DNA from: Glossina fuscipes
Taxonomy: Eukaryota; Arthropoda; Insecta; Diptera; Glossinidae
Length of the DNA: 64,000 nucleotides
Direction of reading: 5' to 3'
Assembly (NCBI RefSeq): GCF_014805625.2
Contig: NW_023998491.1
Location: 860,582 to 924,581, forward strand
The notes beneath the pieces were generated by a model. It worked only from the letters and a program-made list of their open reading frames with translations. It had not been told where the DNA came from and ran no database searches. Below are positions 46,801 through 58,901 of this stretch, piece after piece. The translations under genes and the position numbers were made by a program. Position 1 is the stretch's first letter; every line of letters starts with the position of its first letter.

Positions 46801-48040
46801 TTTTTTTGCATCGTTCTCATTTCTGCTGCTTAAGCATACGCGCTTCAAGTTAAATTGTGCGTTGAATTTCCTTAAAGCATTGGGGATGGTTTTGCACCCA
46901 ATGCTGGAGGATGATGTGAATATAATTACTTTGTGTTGGCGATTATAATAAATACAAGCACATAATGCACACATCCATACGAAGATCATATCATAAGGTT
47001 ATGAACTGGTTCAAAAGTCCCGGTTCATTTATTGTTACTTGTTTTCTGCGGCAATTCCTAAAATTCGCACAAAGTGAAATAGAAGCGTGACATGTATAGC
47101 CTTAGAGTGAATAAAAAAATCTTATCCGTAGATAACTAAGCTTCACCTAACCTTTAGCTTTAACAAGGTCAAAGGCTACCAGGACAGTTTCATTTCGTTA
47201 CGATATTATAAACTTGGTTTTTTGTGTGTGTGTATGCTAATTAAAGAGATGACATCAATCTTAATGCAAACAATCATTCAATAAAGATTTTGGAATTGAC
47301 GATATAGATAGATGATCCTAATGCAAATCTGCCTAAGTGTTTCCCTGTCAAGACATCGTAAGTTATGTAAGAAAGAATCAAGAAATTTGCCTTTTTTGCA
47401 GCTTGCTACAGTTTCTTTTCTGCGGAGGACCTGTGTTTAGGCATAGACTAGAACCATTTTGTAACTCCATTTTCTTTATCGATTGAAGAAAACAACAAGC
47501 AGCATATTTTCACTTTCTTCCCTTAATTATAGCAGCGATAGCAATTTCTTGACACAGGTGTTTAAATTGCTTCTCTCGAAGAGTGGAAGAGATGGAAAAA
47601 AAAACTGATTAGACATTTTTAAAAGTCTCTTCGCGTAAATGAAAGTCATTAAAGTTTTTAGATAACTTTTACGCTTTATAAGCTTGTTTTGAAGACAAAA
47701 TTTGAAATTATTTGCTTCAAGTCATGAAAATTCAAGAGAAAAGAGAGAGGTGCAAATATTTCTCAAATATACTTTAATAATAAGTTCGTTTCGCTTACTT
47801 TTTTCAATTTATTTATAAAGATCTGAAGCCGAATGAATTTTAAATCGATCCAAATTGCTGAAAACTGATATATATATTTTTGCGTTTATTCATTCAACTT
47901 TAACAAGCATATATGTATATATTATTTCTATTTACATAAAAATGCTGGCATGCGTCTACCAATACAGCCGTTGACATCTAAATAGCAAGATTTAAAGGAA
48001 TATTTTGAGAAAATGCAAAAATTTACTTTTATCTTAAAAT
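43900..48040. other. non-coding stretch, nothing recognised
   Basis: Long AT-rich stretch with T-runs at 45061-45105 and 45401-45454. Minus-strand frames at 46170-46391 and 46612-46989 show no domain. No GTCY core or RT motif. Confidence 0.5.
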
Positions 48041-48042
48041 AT

Positions 48043-48880
48043 ATTTATTTTATTTATTTTTTTTTTATTTACTTACACAAGAAACTCAACTAAAATAGAT
48101 GAATAATCGAATTCAATAGACTCTTAGATGCAAATCTTATCCGAATTAATATTAAAAACTAGTATAAAGTGTAAAGGAAGAAGTAAAGAAAAATTAAGCG
48201 AAGAAGAATAAATCTGCGTTTGTCAAGTGATAGTAAGGATAGCAGAAGCAACCTATTTTCATAAAGAGGCAAAGAGACAAGCGGGTCCCAATCCAAATTC
48301 CCAAGGGGAAACAGCAAGAATAGCTACATAACAACAACCTATAGAAAGGAAACCACACAAAAGAGGCATAATCTAGTGTTTGTCTAACTAAGTACATGTA
48401 AAGACTCCTTATAATGTAAGGAATCTTCAGCTTTTTGGACCACCTCTTGATGAAACGGAAGCACGCATCTAGATTTATTTAAAGAGAACTTAATGTGCAG
48501 ATTGGAAAGTAACCTTTGGTCGAATAGAACCCTTAAAATTATGAATGAATCAACGTTTTTCAACTTGTGTGAATCAATAATCAGTACTGAACGACTTCCT
48601 TTATAAGAAAGAGATCTTCTTGCATTTTTTTAGATATAATTTCATAAGACTTAACAAGCATCATGTAACCAAATTATTTGAGACAATTTGAAGCTGCTAC
48701 GATAACATCGTCAGCGTACATATATCTGCCTGGAATTAATTATCGAGGGGAAATCATTAGTGTACAAATTAAATAAAAGCGGTCCCAAGTGGTTGCCTTG
48801 AGGCACGTCATGGGAAATTCATCCGATCAACTAAGTTACACCATAAAGAAATTCAAAATGTTTGAATTGGAAAAAATTCA
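48043..48880 (-). mobile_element. LINE copy 2 with reverse transcriptase YADD motif
   Basis: Minus strand, from about 48880 down: DVPQGNHLGPLLFNLYTNDF (the V-P-Q-G-S-x-L-G-P-L-L-F motif), then about 10 codons later VYADDVIVAAS, with YADD encoded at 48707-48718. The magnesium-binding aspartates of the polymerase are therefore still present in this relic. Downstream the copy matches the 23455 LINE: LGIWIGTRLSL and MKIGCFCYPYYHL at 48194-48330 equal a frame of copy 1 almost word for word. The copy ends with the same 3' junction, AAGAAACTCAACTAAAAT, and an AATA-like tail at about 48043-48075. Between about 48130 and 48200 some 300 bases of copy 1's tail are missing. Stops and frameshifts are many, so it is inactive. 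Confidence 0.85.
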
Positions 48881-49184
48881 TACAAAACATTCGTGCAGTG
48901 AAAACGATCTCTGATGCATAACATTTTTTTAGAGAACTTTTCCTCTTATTTTTATTTAAGCAAATACCATTTTCCCTTCGCTTAATAACTACTGAATAGC
49001 ACTATGAAAAATTTTTCTGGAGCTATGTAACACTGTAACTCAACGCTGTCGGCTCTTTTGCTTCCTAATGTAAAGCAACATAACTTTCTTTTTTATGGAA
49101 AAGCCTTCTTCTACTCCTCACAGATTTTATTGAAAATACTAATATAATAACAAATAAAAAAGAAGTTCATAACCTAAACCATAA

Positions 49185-49375
49185 TAACACAAGTAAGAAC
49201 ATTACAGTCAAGCAAATCCCACCATTAAATACCCTACAGACATCGGATGGACGGACGGACAGAGAGGCTTAGATCGATATAAAAAAGTGCATCTATTTTA
49301 AGCCCTTCTACGTTTTACATACGATTGCACTAAATTAATATACCCTGTACCACAAGTGGTGTAGGGTATAAAAAA
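49185..49375 (-). mobile_element. INE-like element, second subfamily, short copy
   Basis: Minus strand, it starts TATACCCTACACCACTTGTG-GTACAGGGTATA, a near-palindrome, then a TATATCGATCTAAGCCTCTC core and a GTCCGTCCGTCCATCCGA tract. It ends with GTAGGGTATTTAATGGTGGG, CTTGACTG and TTCTTACTTGTG. The first part matches 20176-20210, and the last part matches 19706-19745. Confidence 0.65.
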
Positions 49376-49698
49376 TTCATAGTAAATTAAGTTCTTCATA
49401 GTACACCCAAAAGGCAACGTAGTCCAAAAAAAAAAAAAAATCCCTTATTAATACGGTTTGGTTTATATTGATGCTATTTACATGTTCTTGGCTGCAGATT
49501 TTCGCCGGTAGTTTAAAAATAAAAGATTTTATTGATTATTCAAATTTTATGCATTTTTGAAATAAATATAAACCTTTTTGTATCCATATGGTGGTAAATA
49601 TTTTCCTCTGCTGCGAATTTTATTTATAGCATGTAAAAGTTTATTCTATGTCAAATTTATTGACTTGATTTATTTCTTAAACGTATTCGATTTTTCGT

Positions 49699-50285
49699 CT
49701 TTTTATACCCATTGCCGATGGATGAAGGGTGTGTTCATATTGTGAAAACGTTTGCAACACCCACTCTGAAGGAATCTTCAGAGAGCCCATAAAATATACA
49801 TATATATATTCTTAATCAGCATCAAATTCACAATCGAGTGGAGCATGTCCGTCTGTCCAGTTGTCCATTTGTCCATCTCCCCAGTTGTCCATCTGTCCAT
49901 CTGCGTAATGTCTGTCGTAAACATTCTCCTGATCGCAAATTTGAAGCTATCAACTTTACATTTGGAAGAAACATTCGAGGTTCTTGACCGCAGGTAAAAT
50001 AGCCCAAATCGGTCGAAGAATACGCTTACAGTCACAAGAAAACTGAGACCATTTCTTTTTTTCAAAAAGAATAACGAATTGGTTTTTTGCTCACTACACA
50101 TAAAGAGTTGCAGGTAAATGTACAAAAACTTCATCGCATATTCTATGGGCGATGCTGTAGTACTTGAAAGAAAAAATGGAAAAACTTGCCCACGACTATC
50201 CAATATTATGGTGAATCGCAATTTAAATTTTCTTTTCAATACCTCTATAATATGCAGAAACAAGTTTCAAAAACTCCATAAAGCA
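49699..50285 (+). mobile_element. INE-1/mini-me-like element
   Basis: It starts CTTTTTATACCCATTGCCGA. It has ATATACATATATATATTCTT, a GGAGCATGTCCGTCTGTCCA core and tract (with several TTGTCCATCTG repeats), then GTAAACATTCTCCTGATCGC and CATTTGGAAGAAACATTCGA. The rest follows the first half of the dimer at 29783, up to CAAAAACTCCATAAAGC. Frames on both strands at 49778-50306 are spurious. Confidence 0.75.
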
Positions 50286-50635
50286 ATAAAACAACAGGAA
50301 AGATAGTTATTGACGAGTATTGTATAAGCTATTGCAGTGTTTGAATGAATAAATGAAAAAAGAAATTCAGTCGGAGACAAAAAAAGAAATTTTCTTAAGC
50401 GCAATTTGCAAAATTGAAGTTCGAATTCGGACTACATTCGTCAGATTGAGTCTCTTTGGCTTTTTTCCCTTTACCAAAATTAACAAATAATTTGCTATAA
50501 AAATATTTGTCATCAATTGTGATTATTTTGCTGATGTAAATTTTCAAATAATTCTCAAATGTTGCAAATTGTCACGAACTGGGAAATTTTTCATATATTT
50601 ATTTATGTAATAAAAAAAAAAAAAATAACTAACAA

Positions 50636-51136
50636 AATCAAGCATATTCAGTCGTGACCGAATCTTTTACGCCCGCTAATCGTTATCCTAAAAATGACAG
50701 ACAAATGGACAGACGGACATGTTTAGGTGTCCAGAATGCACATACTTTATGGGATTTTTGATGCTTGTTTCTGCTTAAATATTGATACACTATAATATCG
50801 GGTAGAGTGGTCAATGATATCCATTTATATCCTACAGTTTACGAGTAACGAGCAAATACCAATTTCTTATACCTTTTCAAAAACAGAGGTATTCTCAGTT
50901 TACGTGACGCTGTGGGTGTGTCCTTCGACAACCGCTTCATTTTTGCGGCCGGGAGAATGTTTACAGCAAACATTACACAGATGGACAGACCGACATGCTT
51001 AAATCGATTTAGAATTTGATACTGATCATAACTGATAAATACTTTGTGGAGTCTTTGAAACTTCTTCCGGGGGATAACAAACATTTGCACAACAAGAGTA
51101 TATCCCTCATCCTTCGGGGATGGGTATAAAAAAAAC
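50636..51136 (-). mobile_element. INE-1/mini-me-like element
   Basis: Minus strand, it starts TTTTTTATACCCATCCCCGA at 51136, has TCGATTTAAGCATGTCGGTC, a GTCT tract and GTAAACATTCTCCCGGCCGC, and a second GTCCGTCTGTCCATTTGTCT near 50710. It ends GATTCGGTCACGACTGAATA near 50645. Two cores show that this is again the dimer form, shortened. The minus-strand frame 50839-51219 is not a gene. Confidence 0.75.
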
Positions 51137-51139
51137 CCA

Positions 51140-53510
51140 ACACAATACAAAGAAGGGCCCATGTCAGAAGTTAAAGTTGGGTGAAGGATACATCTCGGAC
51201 TATGTTCGCGCGCCGTCATAGGTCGATTGGCCGCACATTCCCATTCAAGATTGGAAGCAGAATATCTGCGATGATTAGCTTAACCGTAATCAGGTATGAA
51301 AAACAAACGAAAAAATTACCTCAAATGAACCCACGCTTCCCTTGAAACTATAAGTTGTCGCCTGAGTACCTGAGCAGCTGGCCACCCTCTCCCTCCTTGC
51401 TACGAAACTTTAAGATCAGCGGTTGTAGTTGTAGAGTAAAGCAAAGTAATCCCTGAAAAATTGAAAAGCTTTTCCAATTCGACATATCTGCTAGCGGTTA
51501 TGCTTTATGGTCTATTCTAGTATAACCCTACGCACTTTTGTCAAGCTCTAAAGCGATCTACTATTAAGCGAACATGAGAACGAGGTTCTCTTAAAATTGA
51601 AAATAAAACAAGCATTAACTGAGAGGCCGAAGATATAAAGGGAAGCATTTTTAATCTCTTCCGAACAATCCGAGGCGAATGAGATGAAAATATGCCTTCC
51701 TCTGATTGACGCGAATGTAGGAACAATATGTTGATGTCTGATAGATAATATATACAGCATGGCTGCGCACTTTGATCGCTTTGATGGCAATTTCTTGCTT
51801 GAGATTATATTTCGTTAAGTTTACCTGATAAACTGTTACTCGTATAGTATAACATGTGACATAAAAATTGAAAAATATATGGATGAACCGTATCGAAAAA
51901 CTTTTGACTGGCCTCACTTCGCCGATGGGAATCATATCCAAAGACTTTAGACTTTGCGGCTTTTATTGTAGTTCTAAATGTTATTATAAATTATTCCTGT
52001 ATATATTTGTAAGTATGTTTAACTTCTTTCGCACGCCTTTTCCTCTCTTTTATAAAAACATGACAAAGTCATAAGTTTTTGCCTTCGAAGCAAGCTATTA
52101 ATCAAATGGAAAAATAATTGAAGCGTTAAACATCTTATAATTACATGCTTTCCTCTGCGCTAATAAGACCTATAGTGTGACTGAATAATTAACTATTTGA
52201 CTGACACATTGGCAAATAAGCAGTTTAAGCAAACATATCAACGGGTGTGAATGTGTGCGCGCGTTCAAATGATAACACAACAAAATCACAACAAAATCAA
52301 ATGTATGTATGTATGTACGTACACTTACATAGTTATATAAAATATAAGAGTTATTATTGTTGAGGGTCTTGAAAACTAACACAATTGACACAATTGCATA
52401 AAGCGAATAATGAATTGACGTTACGTTGATGATGATAAGCATTAGCAATGAAATGTACAAAACATACACATGGGCACATTGAGACATAACTATTAATGGT
52501 TACACAGGTGCCGGAGCAGAAGGTATTCCATGCGATGTTAAAGATAAACTGGTAAAGATTGCAAATTTGTGTGAATGTGTGCATGTGTGCATGTGTGCAT
52601 ATAATGCTTGCATATAATAGCATGTCTGATGACCATTTAAAAACTAATAAAGACAAAATGTTGTTTAAAGACTTAAAGTGGCTTTTGCCTATAATTACTA
52701 AGATTATGTCATTGCTTCCGTGCGTGAGAGTGATTGTGCGTAAATACTTTGTAATGAGTGTTTGCTTCTTATACTTGAAGAAGATTAACTGATAATTAGA
52801 GAAAATTTGATTTCAAAGTTCATTTGCGGTCATATCTCTTGCTCTCTCAGATAGTACTCTTAAACTAATATAAACGAAGATATCGACCATGTGAACGGAT
52901 CTAGGAAAGTGGTTGCCGTGGTCAGCACCACAGGTATGGGACATGTTGCATTTGTGAATTTGTTAGCTTATTGATACTGACATGATTATATTGAAAGAGG
53001 TTTCTTTGCCATAACAAGGCTTGATGAAGATACGCATAAAATTGTTTATATTAATTTGTTTTCACAAGGGATTATCATGAGGCGTCGTCAAGTGCAATCA
53101 AAATCTTGTTAAATGGAAGAAAAGTTATAGGTAGTAAAGGGAAGTGAAAGAAAAATTGAAGGAGATGTTTGCTAAGGCTAGAGAGTTCGTCGGTGGTATA
53201 TCTCTGTTGACCTCCTAAAAACTTTGCATGTAATGGTGACCTGAAGCTCGCTTCAGTTCGTTTCTTTTAAAGGCATTTATAAGGAATTTCCACACTAGCT
53301 AGTTGTCTGTATTCTAATCCGTATGAAAGCTGTACAAAAAAAGAATTTATGGCATATATCTGATACTCTCTACTATGAATCCTCAGTAAATTATTCACGT
53401 CCGCATCATACGACTGTTTACGTTATATGTATTTGCTCGATGGAGTTTTTGAAGATTGCGTCTGCGCGTTTTAAAGATTTTGACAAAAAAATTAAATTTA
53501 AGTAAACTGT
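51140..53510. other. non-coding stretch with simple repeats
   Basis: Includes a 13-base direct repeat CACAACAAAATCA near 52277, (GTAT)n at 52302-52318, and three GTGTGCAT units at 52577-52600. Overlapping minus-strand frames at 51541-51941 are open in three phases for 60-96 codons but carry no recognisable domain. Confidence 0.5.
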
Positions 53511-53514
53511 AACT

Positions 53515-53860
53515 TTGCGCAGGCGTGGGTCAATTTTTTCGCCCGTGGAATATACGTTCAAATGTTTGTAGATGTAGCTTTTGTAATCCGTGAGTGATGA
53601 GTGATTTTTTTTTTTTTAAGAAAACATAAATGTTTTTAGCTTACGTGTTCAATACCTCTCTGCATGCAAGAGCTTCAAAAGTTTCAGCCAAATTTGAAGG
53701 CGAATTTGGAATGTCTACAACAGACGTTACATAGACAGCTACATACGCATATGTTTAAATCGGTTCAGAGCTAGATGCTGGCTACAAATATATACACTTT
53801 GTGGTGTCTCTAAAGCTTTGTTTTGGGCGTTGCAAACGTCTTAACAAAACTAATGTGCTG
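53515..53860 (-). mobile_element. INE-1/mini-me-like element, diverged
   Basis: Minus strand, GTTAAGACGTTTGCAACGCC at the start side, CAAAGTGTATATATTTGTAG, CCGATTTAAACATATGCGTA, then TGTAGCTGTCTATGTAACGT in place of the GTCY tract. AAATTTGGCTGAAACTTTTG is the conserved internal segment. The GTCY tract has decayed. Confidence 0.6.
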
Positions 53861-54132
53861 TAGTGAAAATACTTATTACAGGTTCTTTTGTTTATGGATT
53901 CCTTATTAATTATATAAGTATTTATTCTTAACTTTATTTTATAGTTTTTCTTCTTAGTTTACTTCTGTCCTTACTTTACACGTTACTTCTGGATTTACTT
54001 CTTCTAACCTAACTGAAGTGTGGCCAGTATCTTTTATATAGTAACTAACTTAAGCAAAGTAGTACAATTAAACTAAGCTATTACTAAAGCTACATGTAAT
54101 GTGTGTTATAGTTAAATTAGGTTATCTTAACT

Positions 54133-54236
54133 AGGTTATCGCTAGTGTTGCATTATGTTGAAATGTATAGAACTGATCTTATTTAGGTTATTGCTAGTCT
54201 TGCATTGTGAGGAAATATAATAAAGTGTAAACTTAG
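54133..54236. repeat. 52-bp imperfect tandem duplication
   Basis: AGGTTATCGCTAGTGTTGCA at 54133 and AGGTTATTGCTAGTCTTGCA at 54185 open two adjacent units with similar ends (TGAAATGTATAGAA and AGGAAATATAATAA). Preceding AAATTAGGTTATCTTAACT suggests a partial third unit. Confidence 0.75.
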
Positions 54237-54239
54237 CAT

Positions 54240-57200
54240 AAGTTATTGATAAACGGGTAGAGTGCGATAAATCGATAATGCTACAGTACCCCTTACCCAT
54301 CGGTGATGTGGGCATAAAAACTGTAGCGTGTATGTTCTTAGCAGGAGAAACGCGAAAATACTTGTAATCAATTTTGATTTTGATTGGGGAGAAAGCTTTG
54401 TTAAGAAATAATATTCAAATTAACTTATGGAAAATCTCCCTTCTCTAGGAAATTTCAAAAGCGCGCTTGTTAAAGACATATTTTTTTTTGTTTTTGTAAC
54501 GAAAGTTTTCCGTTACAAGGCTTTTGTCAAATCTGCAAACATAATCACGTTTTTTATGTTCCATGTGTTGCCAAATGACATGAAAACGCATAATTAACAT
54601 CAAAGTCTTCATCACACACTTCAAATTTCTTGGCGGAAGCATTAATTCCTCTCGAATTTATCTAACGAAGTTTTTGAACTAGTGGCGTATTCAGCATTTA
54701 GCACACAAGACATTATGGTGTAACTTTCAACTTGGGACGAATATTCTTTTCGCAACGCTTGCGAATGCCTTTTAAATTTTAAGATGAGAATTGCTTGCAG
54801 CTAATGGACTGCTTCCACATATTCGAAGAATCTATTGAGTGAAAAACTGAATCTTTGAAAATTTTACAATGATTCGAAGACTTGTCCTATTCTTCACTTA
54901 CCCTGCCTATTGGTCTCTCCTCCGCCGATAGAACGGTTTGTAGAGAAAAATGATTTTTTTTTTGTTAAATTATATTTTTTCCCGTAAAATTTTTCAACAA
55001 AAAAAAAAAATCTTTTCTTCCTTTCACATTGCGTCATCTTGATCTCTTCTCCATTTGCTAAAAATTGATTTTTCTGACGTGAGAACTTGACAATTACTTT
55101 TTCGGTGCAGAGTTGCATCTAACGAAACAGGATTGTGAAAGAGGAAAAAAAAACCCACATTACACCTTGTATTTAGATTCACTGGGCGCTGGCGGACCAC
55201 TTTTGAAGCAATTAAAAACGAACATCCGACAACATCGGTGGAATTGACTGAGAAAGAAAGTCAAATCTCGTATAGAGTTCGTGTCTCGTGACAACTATTT
55301 ATGTGCGTTCATTGTAGCGTATTTCCGAGTTTCGTATTCACTGCAAAAACACTTAACATATCTTTGCGGTTATGTTTTTCATGCATAATTTAAAAGAAAA
55401 ATAATTTTAGTCCCTTTTAAAGCGAATCCTATTAACATAATTTTCAATTTTGCAATTTAAGCGATAAGACCCAGATTAAATTCCTCTACTTGAACGAATG
55501 CAGAGAAAAAGTACACATAGTTCACCTCATTTTACTTTCCCTCAGTTTCACACAAACTAGTGTGTGAAATAACTTTGACTGCATATCTATGCTGGATGTG
55601 CATAGGGGGAGGGGGGGATGGCGGTGAAGAAAAGTTTGTATATATTTTTTCTTCTTGCGCTAAAGTAAAAGTTAAATTGACAAAAATGACAAAAGTTAAA
55701 TGTCAAGAGACAGCAAGACTTCGTTCAGTGTGCAAGTTGGTAACGGATTACAAGTGCGTACAATAATTATGCATGTATATGAACGCTTGAATGAATGACT
55801 GAATACAAATGCAATTCTGTGAGCAAACAAAAAAAAGAAAAAAAAACTGTTAAATAAAAAACTATGACATTGAACAACTAAAAGAAGACTTGCAATAGTA
55901 ATAGTAATGACAGAAAGTGGATGCAAAAAGTTTTATGAAGAAGAAAACATACATAAAATATGCACGAATACCAAAGTAAAGAAGATCAAAGAAAACGGTA
56001 AAATACATCATAATTTCACGCAAAACTGATGAAATATTAAGCGTACAAACTTTTCACTCAATTTAGTCAAAGCAATTTTCATAAATATATCGTGAGGTAT
56101 CATATATCATCTAACGGAATGATGGTTGGCTTGAGAATAAAAAAAAGGTTATTACTATGACAGTACATCACGACATTGCTTGATGCTCTTCGCACTTTTC
56201 GTAGTCTTTCTTAGTCTTTCCACCATTTGACGAAGGCAGTGTGTACTAATTATGACACAAGGTTGAAAAGTACGCTTCAAGGAGCTCATAGAAATTATCT
56301 TCTTTTAGCTACGATTAGGTTCAAAAGCCTGAAAGACGACTTTTTCGTAAAGCTTATGAATGGATTTCAAATAAAGCAAAGTTTAATAAGATGGCTTACC
56401 AAACGCCCTAATTACCTACAGGATCGTCATTATTGTCACTACTTTTTACTACTTGTACTATCAACAAACTTTCACGCCAAAGGCTTCGAACCTTGCAACC
56501 TTGCAAGAGAAGGAACTTTTTGCGACAACTGAACTTTAGATCAATGTAAATAGAATTACATGGACCTCAGTCATTCGCCATATCATAATACCTAGAAGTT
56601 TGGATAGAACATTATTTCTGTTGCAGTAATTCATTATTGATTTAGACGAAATGTTTTTATAACTAAGACATGTTCGTGAAGCAAATATTTACTCATTACG
56701 ATGCTACATTCCTCCACATTAATAATGCAGAGAAAGAAAATATTAAATGTTTCCAGCAGCGGAGCAGCGAAGGCTTATTTGAAATGATGATTATCTGTTC
56801 GCCTTAAGCTGAATGTAATTTTTTTTAAGTGTTTTGTTTGACAAAACACCTCTTGACGTCTTTTTCCTTTTTTTCCAGGCGTTTTCACTAAAGCATCGTC
56901 GAATGAATCTTAGTTATTAAAATTGTAATATTAATAAGCAAAAAAAAAATAAATAAATAAAAAATAAAAAAATAGCTGTAAAAGAGAATTTTTTATTTAA
57001 ATGCCTCTTGATCTGCTTGAGTTAATTTTTTCGTTCTTTTTCGGAATTAAAAATAATTGAGGTCAAAGGTTTTTATAAAATTTTCTCTGTTTTCGACAAC
57101 TCTTGAAGAAGAGAATTTATTTATCTTCCCATTTTTTTTTTTTTTTTTCTTTTCTTCCTATAATTTCCTTAAGATGAGACCACTTAAAAATCCATAAAAA

Positions 57201-58265
57201 TGTAGCATTTATCATAACAGTAAATATTATAATATAAGTGCTATGTAATTGCCGCCTTTCCGTCTTTCATTGCGAGGAGAGATATAAATATAAATGAAAT
57301 TTTCGGTTGTGTACGCTCTTCTACAGTCAGTATAATTATTAAGCGTGCAAAGTTGAATTGCAGTTTAGCAGCCGGCCTAGCGGAAGTTTGTGAAGGGCCT
57401 GTTAAAATATTATAGGAATCGATAGGAAGGTATACTTAAGATGGTGCAAACCCTAGAAGAAGCTTCCTTCTTTGGTTGTTGCGAATCTTTGCATAATTAT
57501 ACGCTGAGAAAGCTTAGCGCGGATATGTCGACTATTTCCACGTTCACCATGAAAATGTTCATAGGGTCTTAAGCCAATGATTAGTTCCGTATCGATCTCA
57601 CAGAATGATGTATGCTTGTCTCCCCCAATTTATTGAAGGATTCCGTCCCCCCTTTGTACGTGTTGCGAGAAAGCATTCTCATGCTACACTAAAGACATTG
57701 CGAATTTTTTCACAAGCCGGCGAAACGTTACCGTGTAGTGTTATATTGCATGGATTCCATGTAATTCCATTTTCATTTCATTTATTCATTTATTACTTAG
57801 TACGAGAAAAGAAGAAAAAGAACCGGGGACAATTCCCTTTATGGACAATCTGTGATTGCTGTATCTACAGGTAGTTCAGGAAAACATTTACGACTTTTGT
57901 ATAAGAGATTATTATATAAAATTTGATCAAAAGAAAATGCGAAAATGATTCTTAGTAATGGGACAGATATTACACGCATGCATTTATTACTATGGAAACG
58001 ATATGAATCGAGGAGAGTATGTCAGAAAGATGAGTAAAAAAAGAATACGAAAACATGCATTTGTTTGGCAAAATTACTCAGGGTACTTTCATTGCATTTC
58101 GTTTCCAATTCATTTATTCCCTTACTAAATAACTCTAAAGTCATAGCACTATCACCTGGTTACATAGATACATTTCATGTGCAAACGCAAACTATAACAT
58201 AAGTGAATATATATATAGTCAGCTAGATGGCTGCTTCTAATGTAATCATTTTGCTTCATGAATGT
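54240..58265. other. non-coding stretch, nothing recognised
   Basis: AT-rich with homopolymers near 54994-55010, 56940-56975 and 57132-57150. A TTTTTTTCCAG at about 56878 is acceptor-like, but the frame after it closes within a dozen codons. Frames at 55560-55926, 56227-56532 and 57605-57874 carry no recognisable domain. Confidence 0.5.
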
Positions 58266-58268
58266 CTA

Positions 58269-58535
58269 TCAACAAGAAAATATGCACTTTATGTACAGAA
58301 GTGCGGTCGGTTTTCTTCTAAAGGCATTCAAAGAATCATTTAAGTATTTCAGACTCAGCAGTGTTAAGGCATTCCAGTATCTAGCAACATGAACAGTAAA
58401 AAAGTGTTTGGCTGATGAGTTAGACAAACGTGGTGTTAATATGAAAGGGTTCCTATTCGATTTAGAAAAATGCCATTGTTCAATTAAAAGGCTTGGACAT
58501 CGATTTTCAATGATTTTGTAGAGGGAGATAACCAA
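58269..58535 (-). mobile_element. possible LINE C-terminal tail
   Basis: The minus-strand frame contains PFILTPRLSNSSAKHFFTVH followed by ARYWNALTLLS and LNAFRRKPTALL. This has the spacing of the C-terminal end of jockey/CR1-like reverse transcriptases: a basic 'P...T' segment, then 'F..R....WN.LP' and 'F+++L' just before the stop. No RT core is attached. Confidence 0.45.
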
Positions 58536-58901
58536 CTTGCATTTGGGGAAAGGAGAATGGAAGAAAGAAGAAGGGAATTTTAGGAAAGCATGAACGAATG
58601 AGAATAGGCAGGAGAAGAAGGAAATTTCTTAACAATTTTCCTTTCGTTTCACGTTACATGGCTTGATAGAGTAGAAAGAATTCTTCCGGTTGGCAAGGAT
58701 GAAACTTATAGTTTACAATTTTGCCACATTTGACAGCTTGTTATTTGACAATGACTTAACATTTTACCGTTCCGTTATTTTTTTTTTTGTTAAGAAATTA
58801 CACATGTTGCCCATAGAAATAAATTATTCCAAGCTCAAAAAATTATTATTATTATTAAAAACTTAAATTCGTACTGTCATGAAGTATGAGTTCTTACGTG
58901 C

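Noticed and set aside
46612..46989. 125-codon minus-strand frame
   Set aside because: Contains a lysine/arginine run from A-rich DNA and no recognisable domain; the acceptor-like site in it leads to a quick stop.
49778..50263. 161-codon minus-strand frame, one of the longest in the window
   Set aside because: It lies inside an INE-like element; its DRWTTGEMDKW repeats are the antisense of the GTCCATCTGTCC tract.
56868..56920. Acceptor-like TTTTTTTCCAG and a following short frame as a terminal exon
   Set aside because: The frame closes after about a dozen codons, and polypyrimidine-AG words are frequent in this DNA.
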